Assembly (NCBI GenBank): GCA_910577175.1
Contig: CAJTLU010000005.1
Coordinates: forward strand, 144,582-208,581
Direction of reading: 5' to 3'
Length of the DNA: 64,000 nucleotides
Source of the DNA: an uncultured Lachnospiraceae bacterium
Lineage (GTDB): Bacteria; Bacillota; Clostridia; Lachnospirales; Lachnospiraceae
The position numbers and the translations under genes are program-made. Shown here one piece after another: positions 25,591-34,506 of the stretch (positions are counted from its first letter, which is position 1; each line of letters begins with the position of its first letter). The notes beneath the pieces are model-generated. The model was not told the DNA's origin, did not search any database, and saw only the letters and a program-made list of their open reading frames with translations.

Positions 25591-26268
25591 ATGAAGGATT
25601 TCATAAAAAAATACCGACATACATGGCTGATACTTACCTATCTTCCGATTTACATGCTTTGGTTCTTAACATTGGAAAAAGCTGTTACCAAAGATTACTA
25701 TATTATCCGGTCACCGTTGGATTCCTACATTCCGTTTGTGGAATGGTTTATCATTCCCTACCTGCTCTGGTTCCCGTTTATTGCAGGCTTTGTCCTTTAC
25801 TTTATCCTCAAGGACAAAACGGATTATTACCGCCTTTGCGGGCTTCTGATGTCCGGTATGACGGTTTTTCTTCTGGTCTGCACCTTTTTCCCGAACGGAC
25901 TGGATTTGCGCCCGGACCTTTCGACACTCGGCCGCGATAATGTTTTTCTGGATATTATCCGTGTCCTGCATAAGGCTGATACTGCGACAAATGTCTGTCC
26001 GAGTATCCATGTATACAATTCCCTTGCAGTATGCGTTGCCGTATTTACCTCCGCGCACTTAAAAACACGGTATGTCGTCAAAGCGGGAACGCTGGTTCTG
26101 ACAATATTTATCTGTATGTCCACCGTGTTTTTAAAGCAGCATTCCATTATTGATGTATTCTGCAGCTTTGTGCTTGCGGCAGTTCTTTCTCCGGTCTTTT
26201 ACCTGCGCCGTTCCCCGAAGAGTGCAGGCGCTGCTTCCAAGGAAGATACCGAAAATGCCTTTAATTAA
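25591..26268 (+). CDS. PAP2 family membrane phosphatase
   Basis: 225 residues with about six membrane helices and a PAP2-type active site in C-terminal half: CPSIHVYNSLAV and, after two helices, KQHSIIDVFCSFVLA, giving the histidine and SxH motifs. The first Lys-Arg motif (KX6RP) is weak. Such enzymes dephosphorylate lipid phosphates such as undecaprenyl pyrophosphate, which would fit the nearby cell-wall and glycan genes. AAAGGAG precedes the ATG. Confidence 0.82.
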   Translation: MKDFIKKYRHTWLILTYLPIYMLWFLTLEKAVTKDYYIIRSPLDSYIPFVEWFIIPYLLWFPFIAGFVLYFILKDKTDYYRLCGLLMSGMTVFLLVCTFFPNGLDLRPDLSTLGRDNVFLDIIRVLHKADTATNVCPSIHVYNSLAVCVAVFTSAHLKTRYVVKAGTLVLTIFICMSTVFLKQHSIIDVFCSFVLAAVLSPVFYLRRSPKSAGAASKEDTENAFN

Positions 26269-26271
26269 GTC

Positions 26272-27288
26272 CTAATTAAATTTGAAAACCTTCCGGGCAA
26301 TTTTATAGCCTGCCTTAAAGATGCCCTGCCCTGCCTTGCTTTCTGCTTTTGAAGACGAACCGAGAATCGTCATGCTGATTTTGCGATAGAGCCTTTTATC
26401 GTATGCTTTCAGGTATTCCCACAGCTCCTGCTTCTTTTGAAGGTTTTCCTCTGTCCCGCTCTTCAAAAGATAAATGGAAGAAATCGTCATCATAATGCAC
26501 AAATACTTGACCATATAGTTCCGGAGGCGCTTTTCCTTTATCTTCCAGAGATCATGCGCTTCTATCATCAGCTTTGTCACCCGTACCTGCTGGTCAATCC
26601 GCTTTATCATATTTTCTTCCGTTACTGACTGGTCGTCCCTGCCGATAAAATAACGGTACAGATTGATGTCCATGTAGTACATCGTCTTTACCGACGGAAG
26701 CGGCTGGTATACAAAAATATTATCCACATAAAACGTATGCTTCGGCAGGGAAAGCCCGCATTCCCTGAGCAGGCTGACCCGGTAAATAACCGAATGCATT
26801 AAAATGTACTGTCCTGAATGAAAATGTCCGGTATCCGCCCAGGTAAAAATCTGGTTCTGCGGCAGGGCGCTACGGTACTGGATTACCTTCTTTTTCTCCT
26901 CACCGACCTTCTCATAAACATAGTTTGCCACAAGCATGTCCGGCGCATTCCCCTGCTTTAAAAGCTCCCGCAGCTTCTTTAATACTTCTTCCAGAGCCCG
27001 TTCCTTTACCCAGTCATCACTGTCCACCACCTTAAGATACAGTCCCTCCGCACATGCCAGACCTGCCATAACGGCATCTCCGTGTCCGCCGTTTTCCTTA
27101 TGGACTGCACGGACAATTCCCGGATACTCCGCTTCATAGCGCTTTGCAATCTCAAGCGTCCTGTCCGTCGAACCGTCATCCACTATGATGATTTCCATGT
27201 CCTCCCCTCCGGAAAGCAGCGTATTGATTGCCTTCTCCATATAAGCTTCCGAATTGTAGCACGGTATAACTGCTGAAATTACTTTCAT
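26272..27288 (-). CDS. Family 2 glycosyltransferase
   Basis: 338 residues of GT-A fold: SAVIPCYNSEAYMEKAI, IIIVDDGSTDRT, and KVVDSDDWVKE give the nucleotide-sugar and metal motifs. The second half has hydrophobic helices but no clear multipass topology, so it is likely membrane-associated. Probably adds a sugar to a lipid-linked or surface glycan. The 842-residue protein gene is transcribed in the same direction 80 nt upstream. Confidence 0.88.
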   Translation of the reverse strand: MKVISAVIPCYNSEAYMEKAINTLLSGGEDMEIIIVDDGSTDRTLEIAKRYEAEYPGIVRAVHKENGGHGDAVMAGLACAEGLYLKVVDSDDWVKERALEEVLKKLRELLKQGNAPDMLVANYVYEKVGEEKKKVIQYRSALPQNQIFTWADTGHFHSGQYILMHSVIYRVSLLRECGLSLPKHTFYVDNIFVYQPLPSVKTMYYMDINLYRYFIGRDDQSVTEENMIKRIDQQVRVTKLMIEAHDLWKIKEKRLRNYMVKYLCIMMTISSIYLLKSGTEENLQKKQELWEYLKAYDKRLYRKISMTILGSSSKAESKAGQGIFKAGYKIARKVFKFN

Positions 27289-27371
27289 ATCTTCCCTCTT
27301 TCCGCACAGACCCCTGCGCTTTCTCTTTACTTTCTTTCCCTTTGCTTTTCATTTTGAGTTTCCATGGTATC

Positions 27372-29900
27372 TTAGTATAAGAAGCTGATAAAGATGCCTC
27401 CGCCCGCCTCAAACAATGCTTCCGCAGACTCCCTGTCCACAGTTACACTCCGTCCTCTGGCCGGGTCATAATAGACAACCTCTCTCGCATTATAAGCAGT
27501 AATTACAACCGCCCCGCCCGGTTCCTTCATGGCAAGCACCGGCTGCCCCTTCCATACAAAATAGAGAACCTCGTCCAAGGTTGCACCGGTCAGTACAATA
27601 ACACGCGAATTGGTATATCTGGCCATAACCTGGTTTAACGGCTGCTCTGCCTCTTCCTTTGAAATATCCGCAGTTACTCCTTTCACCGAAAGCATCATTT
27701 TTACGGCCGCCTGTACCGCATTCCTGTCACTTCCCGCAGGCACTCCTGTAATCGACGGCACGGAAGCAAACACAGCCTTTACGCCTCTCTCCCAGACAAT
27801 CTTGCCTTCTTCATTGATTACCGTTCCTACCTTTTCATCTGCCGCAAGAATTGCATCTGCCGCATTCTCATAGATGCCGTCAATCATTCCGTAATAATAG
27901 GTATAATACTCCTCATTGTCTGCTTCCATTTCGTTAATCCGGAGTGTCGTATCTTTTACCACCACCGTATATAGAACAGGAGGCTCCTCCGGCAGCTCTT
28001 CCATAACAAAATTCGACGGAAATGAAACGTAATATTCGGTCAAAAGCCGCTCCGTAACACGTTTTGATAAGGTAATCTTTCCTGCGGGCGTTTTGTCCAT
28101 GTTCAAAATATAGTCGCTATCTGCCTGCTCATAGATTCCGTTGCCGTTCCGGGTCAGACGCTCCAGACGGATTACATTCCCGGAGGCCTCTGCCGCCTCT
28201 ACATAATATCCGTCCTTCTGATAAACCTTCTTCAGACGTCCGAGAGCACTGCTAATCTGCACTTTATACATAGCGTAGGTAACGCTGCCATCCTCATTGA
28301 CTACCAGCTCCTCCGTCTTTCCGTATCCGCAGACCAGATTCTCCTCCGACTGCGCAAGCAGCTTCACGTACTCCCCTGGTTGTGGTAGAATTTCTGCAAT
28401 CTTGCCAGTTTCCGGATACAACACCTTGACACAGTCCGTCCTCCCTGCTTCCTGATAAGCGATGTAGCGTCCGGTCACAGAGTATACATAGCCCTCTTCC
28501 TTGATGCCGGAAGCAATTTCTTTTAACTCCTCTGTCACCAGGTCATAGGCATACAAGGTCCGGTTCACCATAAAATAGAATACATCGTACTCGTTCAGGT
28601 ATGCAAAGTCCCCGAAATTTTCCTTCAAAATCTGGTAGGTAGTATTGACCGGAATATAAATCAATTCCTCCAAACGCTTCTGTGAATGAAAATACCGGTA
28701 CACAAACAAACCAACACGGCCCTCGTACACGCCGCGGCTCATATAGCCGTCCACAAGAAACGTGATGTTCCCGCTGTCTTCTATTTTAAGAACATGAATA
28801 TCATGCCCCTCCTGTTGTCCATACATACGCTCCTCTGCCGTGGAAGGCGGAGGAAATACTGTAGAAAGTGCATTATCTGCCAGACTGTAACAGTAGAGTG
28901 TGCCATTTCTTACAAAAGCAACAATGCTGTTGTCTGAATTAGGATACAGCTCCGGTCCTTCGCCTGCCGTAATGCCGATTTTTAAATCGCTCTGTGAGAG
29001 ACTTGCATTTTCTACGTCAAAAAACGACTCCGCCCGCCGCTCATAATTCAGAAGATGAACCACATCTCCCAGATACCGGATTCTGTAATACTCTTTTACA
29101 GTGTAATATTCCTCCCCGTATCCGACATCAAGCCTGACCGAATAGCGCACCACTGCAGTCATAATCTCATCATAAAACTCTGTTACGGAAATCAGGGGCT
29201 CCGTCACCGTTTCCGGTGCCAGGCCGTTCCATGCCACAATCCGGTAATTGGAATGAATATCAACATAGCCGAACGTATCGGCAGGCGCATCTGCTTTCAT
29301 TTCCAGATAAGGAATCAGCGCTTCAATATCAGCAGCATTGGCACTGCGGGTCTTTTGGCTGAAATCCCGGATAAATGCCAGCTTCTCGCTTAACAGCGGC
29401 TTCTCATACTGCTTGATTCTGAAATAATAATACACGCGCTTACCGACATTATTAATCAGAGTCACCTTTACGGCATATTCGGTTCCCTCTTTTAAATCTT
29501 CCTTTAATTTAATGCGGACCAGCTTATAATCTTCCTGCTTATCAAACGCGTTAATCGTACCGGAGCCAAGCTCCGCCTCGCTGGAAATATCCAGAATCTC
29601 ATATTTCAGACGACGTATCGTCATATCACGCTCGTCGATTTTCAGTTCAAAAACCCCGTCCGCCCCGACCGGAATCACATTCTCCCGGTTCAGAATCGTA
29701 TCCAGATTCGAACTGTAGCCATACAGACAGTTAATTTCTTCCCCACAGGTAAGTACAGTAATTGTCGGAAACTCCGTCTCGCCCATCGGGACTGTTTCCA
29801 TTTTATCCGCAAATTTGGTCTCTCCGATACGGCCTGCAAAAAACAGCACCGCACAGAAAAAAACCACAATTAAATATACAATCCGACCAAGTCTTTTCAT
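27372..29900 (-). CDS. Large membrane-anchored extracellular protein with degenerate C39-like domain
   Basis: 842 residues: one membrane helix (about 5-25), then an extracellular region whose middle (about 340-560) reads like repeated WD/propeller-type strands (GTLYCYSL, TLYAYDLVTEEL, YVYSVTGRYIAYQ). The last 130 residues resemble a C39/papain-like fold: VQAAVKMMLSVKG, GQPVLAMKEPGGAVVITAYNAREVVYYDP and a final strand. The catalytic Cys and His positions appear lost (DRNAVQA, VITAY), so the domain is probably non-enzymatic. I do not recognise a characterised homologue. Confidence 0.65.
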   Translation of the reverse strand: MKRLGRIVYLIVVFFCAVLFFAGRIGETKFADKMETVPMGETEFPTITVLTCGEEINCLYGYSSNLDTILNRENVIPVGADGVFELKIDERDMTIRRLKYEILDISSEAELGSGTINAFDKQEDYKLVRIKLKEDLKEGTEYAVKVTLINNVGKRVYYYFRIKQYEKPLLSEKLAFIRDFSQKTRSANAADIEALIPYLEMKADAPADTFGYVDIHSNYRIVAWNGLAPETVTEPLISVTEFYDEIMTAVVRYSVRLDVGYGEEYYTVKEYYRIRYLGDVVHLLNYERRAESFFDVENASLSQSDLKIGITAGEGPELYPNSDNSIVAFVRNGTLYCYSLADNALSTVFPPPSTAEERMYGQQEGHDIHVLKIEDSGNITFLVDGYMSRGVYEGRVGLFVYRYFHSQKRLEELIYIPVNTTYQILKENFGDFAYLNEYDVFYFMVNRTLYAYDLVTEELKEIASGIKEEGYVYSVTGRYIAYQEAGRTDCVKVLYPETGKIAEILPQPGEYVKLLAQSEENLVCGYGKTEELVVNEDGSVTYAMYKVQISSALGRLKKVYQKDGYYVEAAEASGNVIRLERLTRNGNGIYEQADSDYILNMDKTPAGKITLSKRVTERLLTEYYVSFPSNFVMEELPEEPPVLYTVVVKDTTLRINEMEADNEEYYTYYYGMIDGIYENAADAILAADEKVGTVINEEGKIVWERGVKAVFASVPSITGVPAGSDRNAVQAAVKMMLSVKGVTADISKEEAEQPLNQVMARYTNSRVIVLTGATLDEVLYFVWKGQPVLAMKEPGGAVVITAYNAREVVYYDPARGRSVTVDRESAEALFEAGGGIFISFLY

Positions 29901-29901
29901 T

Positions 29902-31077
29902 CTATTCTTTCTCCGTTAAAAGCCGGTAAAGCGCCGGTTTTGTTCCACAATACTTAAGGATTCCTTCCGTCCCTTCTTTCACACGGGCAGGAAGCGCCGA
30001 CTGCTCTATCGTCTCCTTTTTTACCGCGCGCAACAGAATGTTCTTCGGCGTATGTTCCATATCTACAAATTCTAACAGCTGCGTCTTATACCCGCAGGCT
30101 TCCATGACATTGGCGCGGAAGGCGTCTGTCATTAACGCCGACATCCGCTCCTTTATAATTCCATACTTTAGGAATGGCGCAAGCGCCTCACACTCCATCT
30201 GGCGGTTCCATTCATGCTGACAGCATGGCACAGAAAGCACCACCGAAGCCCCCCAGCAGAGCGCCTTATACAAAGCATAATCCGTCGCCGTATCACAGGC
30301 ATGCAGCGTTACTACCATATCAACCGCCGTAGCCTTTGTATAGGCCGCAATATCCCCGCACAAAAACTCCAATTTATCATAGCCATAAGAAGCTGCCAGC
30401 CGACTGCAGTGCGCAATCACGTCCTTTTTCAAATCAAGCCCGACAATTCTTATGGAATAGTTCTTTATTGTATGAAGGTAATGGTAAAGCGCAAAGGTCA
30501 GATAAGACTTTCCGCAGCCGAAATCCAGAATCTGAAGCTCCCTTTCCCTTGGCAGCGCCGGAAGAATATCCTCAACAAACTCCAGAAAACGGTTAATCTG
30601 ACGAAACTTATCATACTTTGCCTTCAGCACCATACCTTCTTTTGTCATAACGCCAAGGTCGACAAGGAATGGAACCGGTATCCCTTCCTCCAGAAGATAC
30701 TTCTTTTTCCGGTTATGTTCTCTCGGTATCACAATCGACGGGGAGTCCTGCCTCCTGCGGCACCGGACCGTCGCATTTCCCTTTTTACCGAACAGTATTG
30801 TCCTCTGATGAAATACCGAGGTCAGCTCCGCCTGCTTAAAGCAGCCGTCCTCCAGCCATTCTATTACCTTTTGTTCTACCTCTTCTTCCCCGCAGTTCCT
30901 GTGAAACACCTGGGTTCCACGATATTCCTCTATCTGGTAACACTGTCGGCCGCCCGCCGTCACCGGATATATTTTTACTTTAGAAAGCTCTGACGCCTTC
31001 GGTGCGTTGCTCAGCACCAGACGCTGCAGCCCTTCTCCGACGGCATCCGCAACCGCCTCCCGTACTGTCTGTTCCAT
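29902..31077 (-). CDS. Class I SAM-dependent methyltransferase (Methyltransf_32-like)
   Basis: 391 residues. The SAM-binding motif is LQILDFGCGKSYLTFALYHYL, followed by IRIVGLDLKKDVIAHC and VTLHACDTATDYALYKAL, typical of the Methyltransf_32 group. About 150 residues precede the fold (VRCRRRQDSPSI, REHNRKKKYLLEEG), a conserved extra domain. It may methylate RNA or protein; substrate unknown. It ends 1 nt before the large anchored protein starts, so both are in one operon. Confidence 0.85.
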   Translation of the reverse strand: MEQTVREAVADAVGEGLQRLVLSNAPKASELSKVKIYPVTAGGRQCYQIEEYRGTQVFHRNCGEEEVEQKVIEWLEDGCFKQAELTSVFHQRTILFGKKGNATVRCRRRQDSPSIVIPREHNRKKKYLLEEGIPVPFLVDLGVMTKEGMVLKAKYDKFRQINRFLEFVEDILPALPRERELQILDFGCGKSYLTFALYHYLHTIKNYSIRIVGLDLKKDVIAHCSRLAASYGYDKLEFLCGDIAAYTKATAVDMVVTLHACDTATDYALYKALCWGASVVLSVPCCQHEWNRQMECEALAPFLKYGIIKERMSALMTDAFRANVMEACGYKTQLLEFVDMEHTPKNILLRAVKKETIEQSALPARVKEGTEGILKYCGTKPALYRLLTEKE

Positions 31078-31216
31078 TCTTTTCCCTTTCCTGTCAGCCT
31101 ATCCACTTTTCAGTATAGCATACTTTGACTGAAATTCAAGAGCCAGCTTGTGCCTCCGCGTTTTTTTAAGAAGTCTTTCAGAAAGTCTTAAGACCGTTTT
31201 TTCCTTATTTTTCATT

Positions 31217-31242
31217 TCTCTGGAAAAACACATTTCCAGAGA
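31217..31242. repeat. Perfect hairpin upstream of the Gln/Pro-rich gene
   Basis: TCTCTGGAAA and TTTCCAGAGA, 10 bp around AACACA. It lies in the 5' leader 68 nt before the start codon. Confidence 0.45.
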
Positions 31243-31309
31243 GTTACAGGCACCTTTTTCCCCTTCTCCCATATACTACAACAACACCAATTATAAGGCA
31301 GGTCTTTCT

Positions 31310-32098
31310 ATGCCAGTTTTCTACTCTGCTCCCGGAAGGCACCAGGAACCGCAAAGCCGCTTTTATCCGCCCCAGGGTGCAAACAAACAAAATGAGCCGC
31401 CGATTCCGGGCGCACCTGCTCCGGGACAATCTTCCATGCAAAGACAGACAATCCCGCAAGCTCCGCTCCGGACTGCTCCAATGCCAAACCAAAATACCCA
31501 GACGCGGCAGGCTCCCGTCCAGATGCCAAGCCAACACGCACCGATGCAGCAGCCATCTTCCCGCAGACCGAACCAAACCATCCAGATGCAGCAGGCTCCG
31601 GCTCCAATGCCAAGCCAAAATATCCAGATACGGCAGGCTCCCGTTCAGATGCCAAGCCAAAACACACCAACGCAGCAGCCATCTTTCCGCAGACCGAACC
31701 AAACCATCCAGATGCAGCAGGCTCCGGCTTCGGTGCCGGACCAAAACGTCCCTATACAGCAAAACTGGACACAGGTTATGCCGCAGGTACAGGAACATAA
31801 TACCATGCCGCACAGAAACTCGGGAAATGTAATGTACTTTGAACAGCGTCATCCGTTTATGCTGCAGCGTCTTTACGGCGCCGCCGATTCCTTTTTATCT
31901 TCCTATGGAAAAAAGGAATTTATTTATGACACCTATCCTGACTACTTATCGCTGCGGCTTATGAGAGACCGGCTGCTGCGGGAAAATCAGCCCCTGACCG
32001 AAGAATTTTTGCAGGCCGGCTGCCCGATTGAATGGCTGGAGCTTCTTACCGATGCCATTACCTCAGAATTACTCTGCAGACGCCGCCAGCACCGGTAA
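31310..32098 (+). CDS. Gln/Pro-rich repeat protein of unknown function
   Basis: 262 residues if started at 31310. Residues 1-170 are low-complexity Gln/Pro/Met/Ser, including two near-identical 42-residue tandem repeats (QAPVQMPSQ and RRPNQTIQMQQAPA motifs). The C-terminal 95 residues are a compact helical region (MLQRLYGAADSFLSSYGKK, DYLSLRLMRDRLL, GCPIEWLELLTDAITSELL). No signal peptide and no known domain. The start choice rests on the weak AAGGCAGG site; the frame is open to 31148. The composition is very like spore-coat or surface proteins, but that is inference. Confidence 0.55.
   Translation: MPVFYSAPGRHQEPQSRFYPPQGANKQNEPPIPGAPAPGQSSMQRQTIPQAPLRTAPMPNQNTQTRQAPVQMPSQHAPMQQPSSRRPNQTIQMQQAPAPMPSQNIQIRQAPVQMPSQNTPTQQPSFRRPNQTIQMQQAPASVPDQNVPIQQNWTQVMPQVQEHNTMPHRNSGNVMYFEQRHPFMLQRLYGAADSFLSSYGKKEFIYDTYPDYLSLRLMRDRLLRENQPLTEEFLQAGCPIEWLELLTDAITSELLCRRRQHR
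31491..31742 (+). repeat. 126-bp tandem direct repeat (2 copies) within the Gln/Pro-rich gene
   Basis: 31491-31616 and 31617-31742 are two in-frame copies of a 126-nt unit encoding 42 residues. The match includes long identical stretches (for example the ACCGAACCAAACCATCCAG block), implying recent duplication and scope for length variation. Confidence 0.8.
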
Positions 32099-32139
32099 CA
32101 GAACAAAGATGTCGCAAGTGCGCGTCCCGCGGAGCATTC

Positions 32140-32215
32140 CTTGTGTGACAGGAAGTTACGCAATTTCCTGTCACACAAGAAAGAACTACACCCGGAGCGT
32201 TACAACTCCGGGTGT
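32140..32215. terminator. Two tandem hairpins between convergent genes
   Basis: CTTGTGTGACAGGAA / TTTCCTGTCACACAAG (32140-32179) and ACACCCGGAG / CTCCGGGTGT (32188-32215), both perfect. They separate the Gln/Pro-rich gene from the convergent YwmB-like gene. Confidence 0.65.
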
Positions 32216-32231
32216 GGCGGATTCTTAATTC

Positions 32232-32990
32232 TTATCGCAGCCCGATTGGCGATGCCAGCACTACTTCCGTACGGTTAGCGGCGCGGTCATAATAAATGGC
32301 TACCTGCACATTAATTTTTTTCTGTTCTACCACAATATAATCCTTTACCGCACCAGTATAAGCATATATGGTATAGTTCTTATTTTCCCGGTTTTCATAG
32401 ACCGGCTGCGCATAAAGCTCTTCTAAGAGCCGGTTCGCCAGCTCGTCCTTCTGAGAAAGCGGAATTTCTCCGGTATAGCTTCCGCTCAGCTCCAACGCTG
32501 TTGTAATCTCATCCATTTCCATCTCTTTTGCCACCTGCTCCAGCATGTCGCGGAAATAAGATGCGGTTGCGGCATTTTTTTCATACAGGGTAATCTCGGC
32601 GCAAAGATAATACTGCTTTGCTTCAGTCAGATACACCAGCTTTACAATCGAAAGCGCCTCTGCCGCCTGCTTTTCATAAACAAATTCCAGACGCCCCTCA
32701 TACGTCACTTCCCTGATTTCTCCCTCTATCGTAAGACCGATTTCCTTCGAAAAATACGAAAGCAGTTTTTCCTCCGAAAACCCGTATGGCGGCGGAAGAT
32801 ACCGCGCAGTTAAGGTCACCGTCCCTTTGCTCTGCTCCGGCGTCAATGTCAGAAATGCCCCCGCAATGCTTGCCTGTGCCAGAAATGCCCGCTCCGTCAT
32901 AACGCGGAACGCCAGAGCCGTCAGAAGCACCGCCGCAAACACAATTGCCGCCTTTGTCCGTTTCCTGCTGTTTTTCCACAAAAGTCCCAT
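32232..32990 (-). CDS. YwmB-like membrane-anchored protein
   Basis: 252 residues with an N-terminal membrane helix (about 12-32) and an extracytoplasmic domain ending VQVAIYYDRAANRTEVVLASPI. The TLTARYLPPPYGFSE and ALELSGSYTGEIPLS segments resemble YwmB/TATA-box-like proteins seen in Firmicutes cell-envelope loci. The role is unknown. The start at 32990 has AGGAG 8 nt upstream; the frame from 33062 lacks a site. It follows the clpX gene in the same direction. Confidence 0.6.
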   Translation of the reverse strand: MGLLWKNSRKRTKAAIVFAAVLLTALAFRVMTERAFLAQASIAGAFLTLTPEQSKGTVTLTARYLPPPYGFSEEKLLSYFSKEIGLTIEGEIREVTYEGRLEFVYEKQAAEALSIVKLVYLTEAKQYYLCAEITLYEKNAATASYFRDMLEQVAKEMEMDEITTALELSGSYTGEIPLSQKDELANRLLEELYAQPVYENRENKNYTIYAYTGAVKDYIVVEQKKINVQVAIYYDRAANRTEVVLASPIGLR

Positions 32991-33074
32991 AAAAAATACT
33001 CCTCTCCGCTTTGTACATAAAAGCTTCTTTGTGAGGAGTATTTCCACTTTTTTACGACTCATTCAGCCATTTCT

Positions 33075-34493
33075 TTATTTCAGAGAACCACGCATCTCTA
33101 TGACCGGCCCGCCACAGCCCCTGACATAGTCCCCGGTAATGGTAACTCTTCCGATATTTTCGTCCTTTGGTATCTCATACATAATATCTAACATGATTTC
33201 CTCTAAAATCGCACGCAGGGCACGTGCTCCTGTATCTTTCTCCATAGCGCGCTCCGCGATTGCTTCCAGCGCATCATCGTCAAAAATAAGCTTCACCTCA
33301 TCTAAGGCAAGCAGATGCTCATACTGCTTTAAAATGGCATTCTTTGGCTCCTGCAGTACCTGGATGAGCTGCTCCTTATCCAATCCCTGGAGGGCAAACA
33401 CAACCGGAAGACGGCCAAGAAACTCGGGAATCATCCCGTATTCCCGCAAATCCTCCACCGTCACCTTTTCCAACAGCTTTTTATCCTCATCATATTTGTC
33501 CCGCAGCTCGGAACCAAAACCAATGGTGGCAGTCTTGTTTAAACGCTTTTTGATAATCTTATCCAAATCCGGAAACGCTCCGCCGCAGATAAACAAAATA
33601 TCCTTTGTGTTAATGGCGGTCATCGGCACCATGGCATTTTTATTGGTCGCTCCTACCGGCACCTCTACCTCGCTGCCTTCTAAGAGCTTTAACAGCCCCT
33701 GCTGCACCGACTCACCGCTCACATCGCGGCTGTTTGTGTTCCGCTTCTTTGCAATCTTATCGATTTCATCAATAAAAATAATTCCGTGCTCCGCACGCTC
33801 CACATCATTGTCCGCCGCCGCAAGAAGCTTTGACAGTACGCTTTCCACATCATCGCCGATATAGCCTGCCTCTGTCAGGGACGTTGCATCCGTAATTGCA
33901 AGCGGCACATTTAAAAGCCTTGCCAGCGTTTTGACAAGATAGGTCTTTCCGCTGCCGGTAGGCCCGAGCATCAGCATATTGGACTTTTCAAGCTCTATCG
34001 TTGCATCCTTGTCAGCGACGCGCTTATAATGGTTATATACCGCGACAGAAACCACCTTTTTGGCATGCTCCTGCCCGATAACGTACTCGTCCAGCTCTGC
34101 CTTGATTTTATGCGGCGCCTTCAGATTCTTTAAATCCAAAGCAGGCTTCTCTTCCTTTTCCTGTGTTTTCTCCGCCTCCTTTGCCTTTTTCTTTACTTTC
34201 GGCATCTTGGGAAGCTCTCCGCCGAACCGGAGCATTGCCGGGTCCAGCGTAAACATTTCCATATAAGGCACATTGCCGCTGTTAATCGAATCAAATGTTT
34301 TTTGCAGGCAGTCGTTACAGATGCACAGGTTATTCGGCATATGCATCATTTTCCCTGCAATGCTTGCAGGTCTGCGGCACAGCTGACAATACTCCTCATA
34401 AGCGGAGTCTTTTTTTTCCTGCTTTTCCTCCGCTGTCTGTCCCGTTGTCTTCTCCGCCGTATTTTCTTCCGGCAGCTTCTTTTCCTCGTCCAT
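33075..34493 (-). CDS. clpX: ATP-dependent Clp protease ATP-binding subunit ClpX
   Basis: About 472 residues. A four-cysteine zinc-binding domain (CQLC..CICNDC, about 37-65) is followed by an unusual 60-residue acidic-lysine linker, then the AAA+ core with Walker A LGPTGSGKT, the pore-loop-like GYIGDDV, Walker B IIFIDEIDKIAKK and the sensor regions ending GARALRAILEEIML. It unfolds proteins for ClpP. No clpP or tig is next to it, unlike the standard arrangement, so it may be a second, specialised ClpX. The start at 34493 is preferred over 34517 because AAAGG lies upstream. Confidence 0.88.
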   Translation of the reverse strand: MDEEKKLPEENTAEKTTGQTAEEKQEKKDSAYEEYCQLCRRPASIAGKMMHMPNNLCICNDCLQKTFDSINSGNVPYMEMFTLDPAMLRFGGELPKMPKVKKKAKEAEKTQEKEEKPALDLKNLKAPHKIKAELDEYVIGQEHAKKVVSVAVYNHYKRVADKDATIELEKSNMLMLGPTGSGKTYLVKTLARLLNVPLAITDATSLTEAGYIGDDVESVLSKLLAAADNDVERAEHGIIFIDEIDKIAKKRNTNSRDVSGESVQQGLLKLLEGSEVEVPVGATNKNAMVPMTAINTKDILFICGGAFPDLDKIIKKRLNKTATIGFGSELRDKYDEDKKLLEKVTVEDLREYGMIPEFLGRLPVVFALQGLDKEQLIQVLQEPKNAILKQYEHLLALDEVKLIFDDDALEAIAERAMEKDTGARALRAILEEIMLDIMYEIPKDENIGRVTITGDYVRGCGGPVIEMRGSLK

Positions 34494-34506
34494 CTTTTTC
34501 GCCTTT

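Noticed and set aside
30214..30993. Large plus-strand open frame opposite the methyltransferase
   Set aside because: It is a shadow of the methyltransferase codons; basic and low-complexity with no motif.
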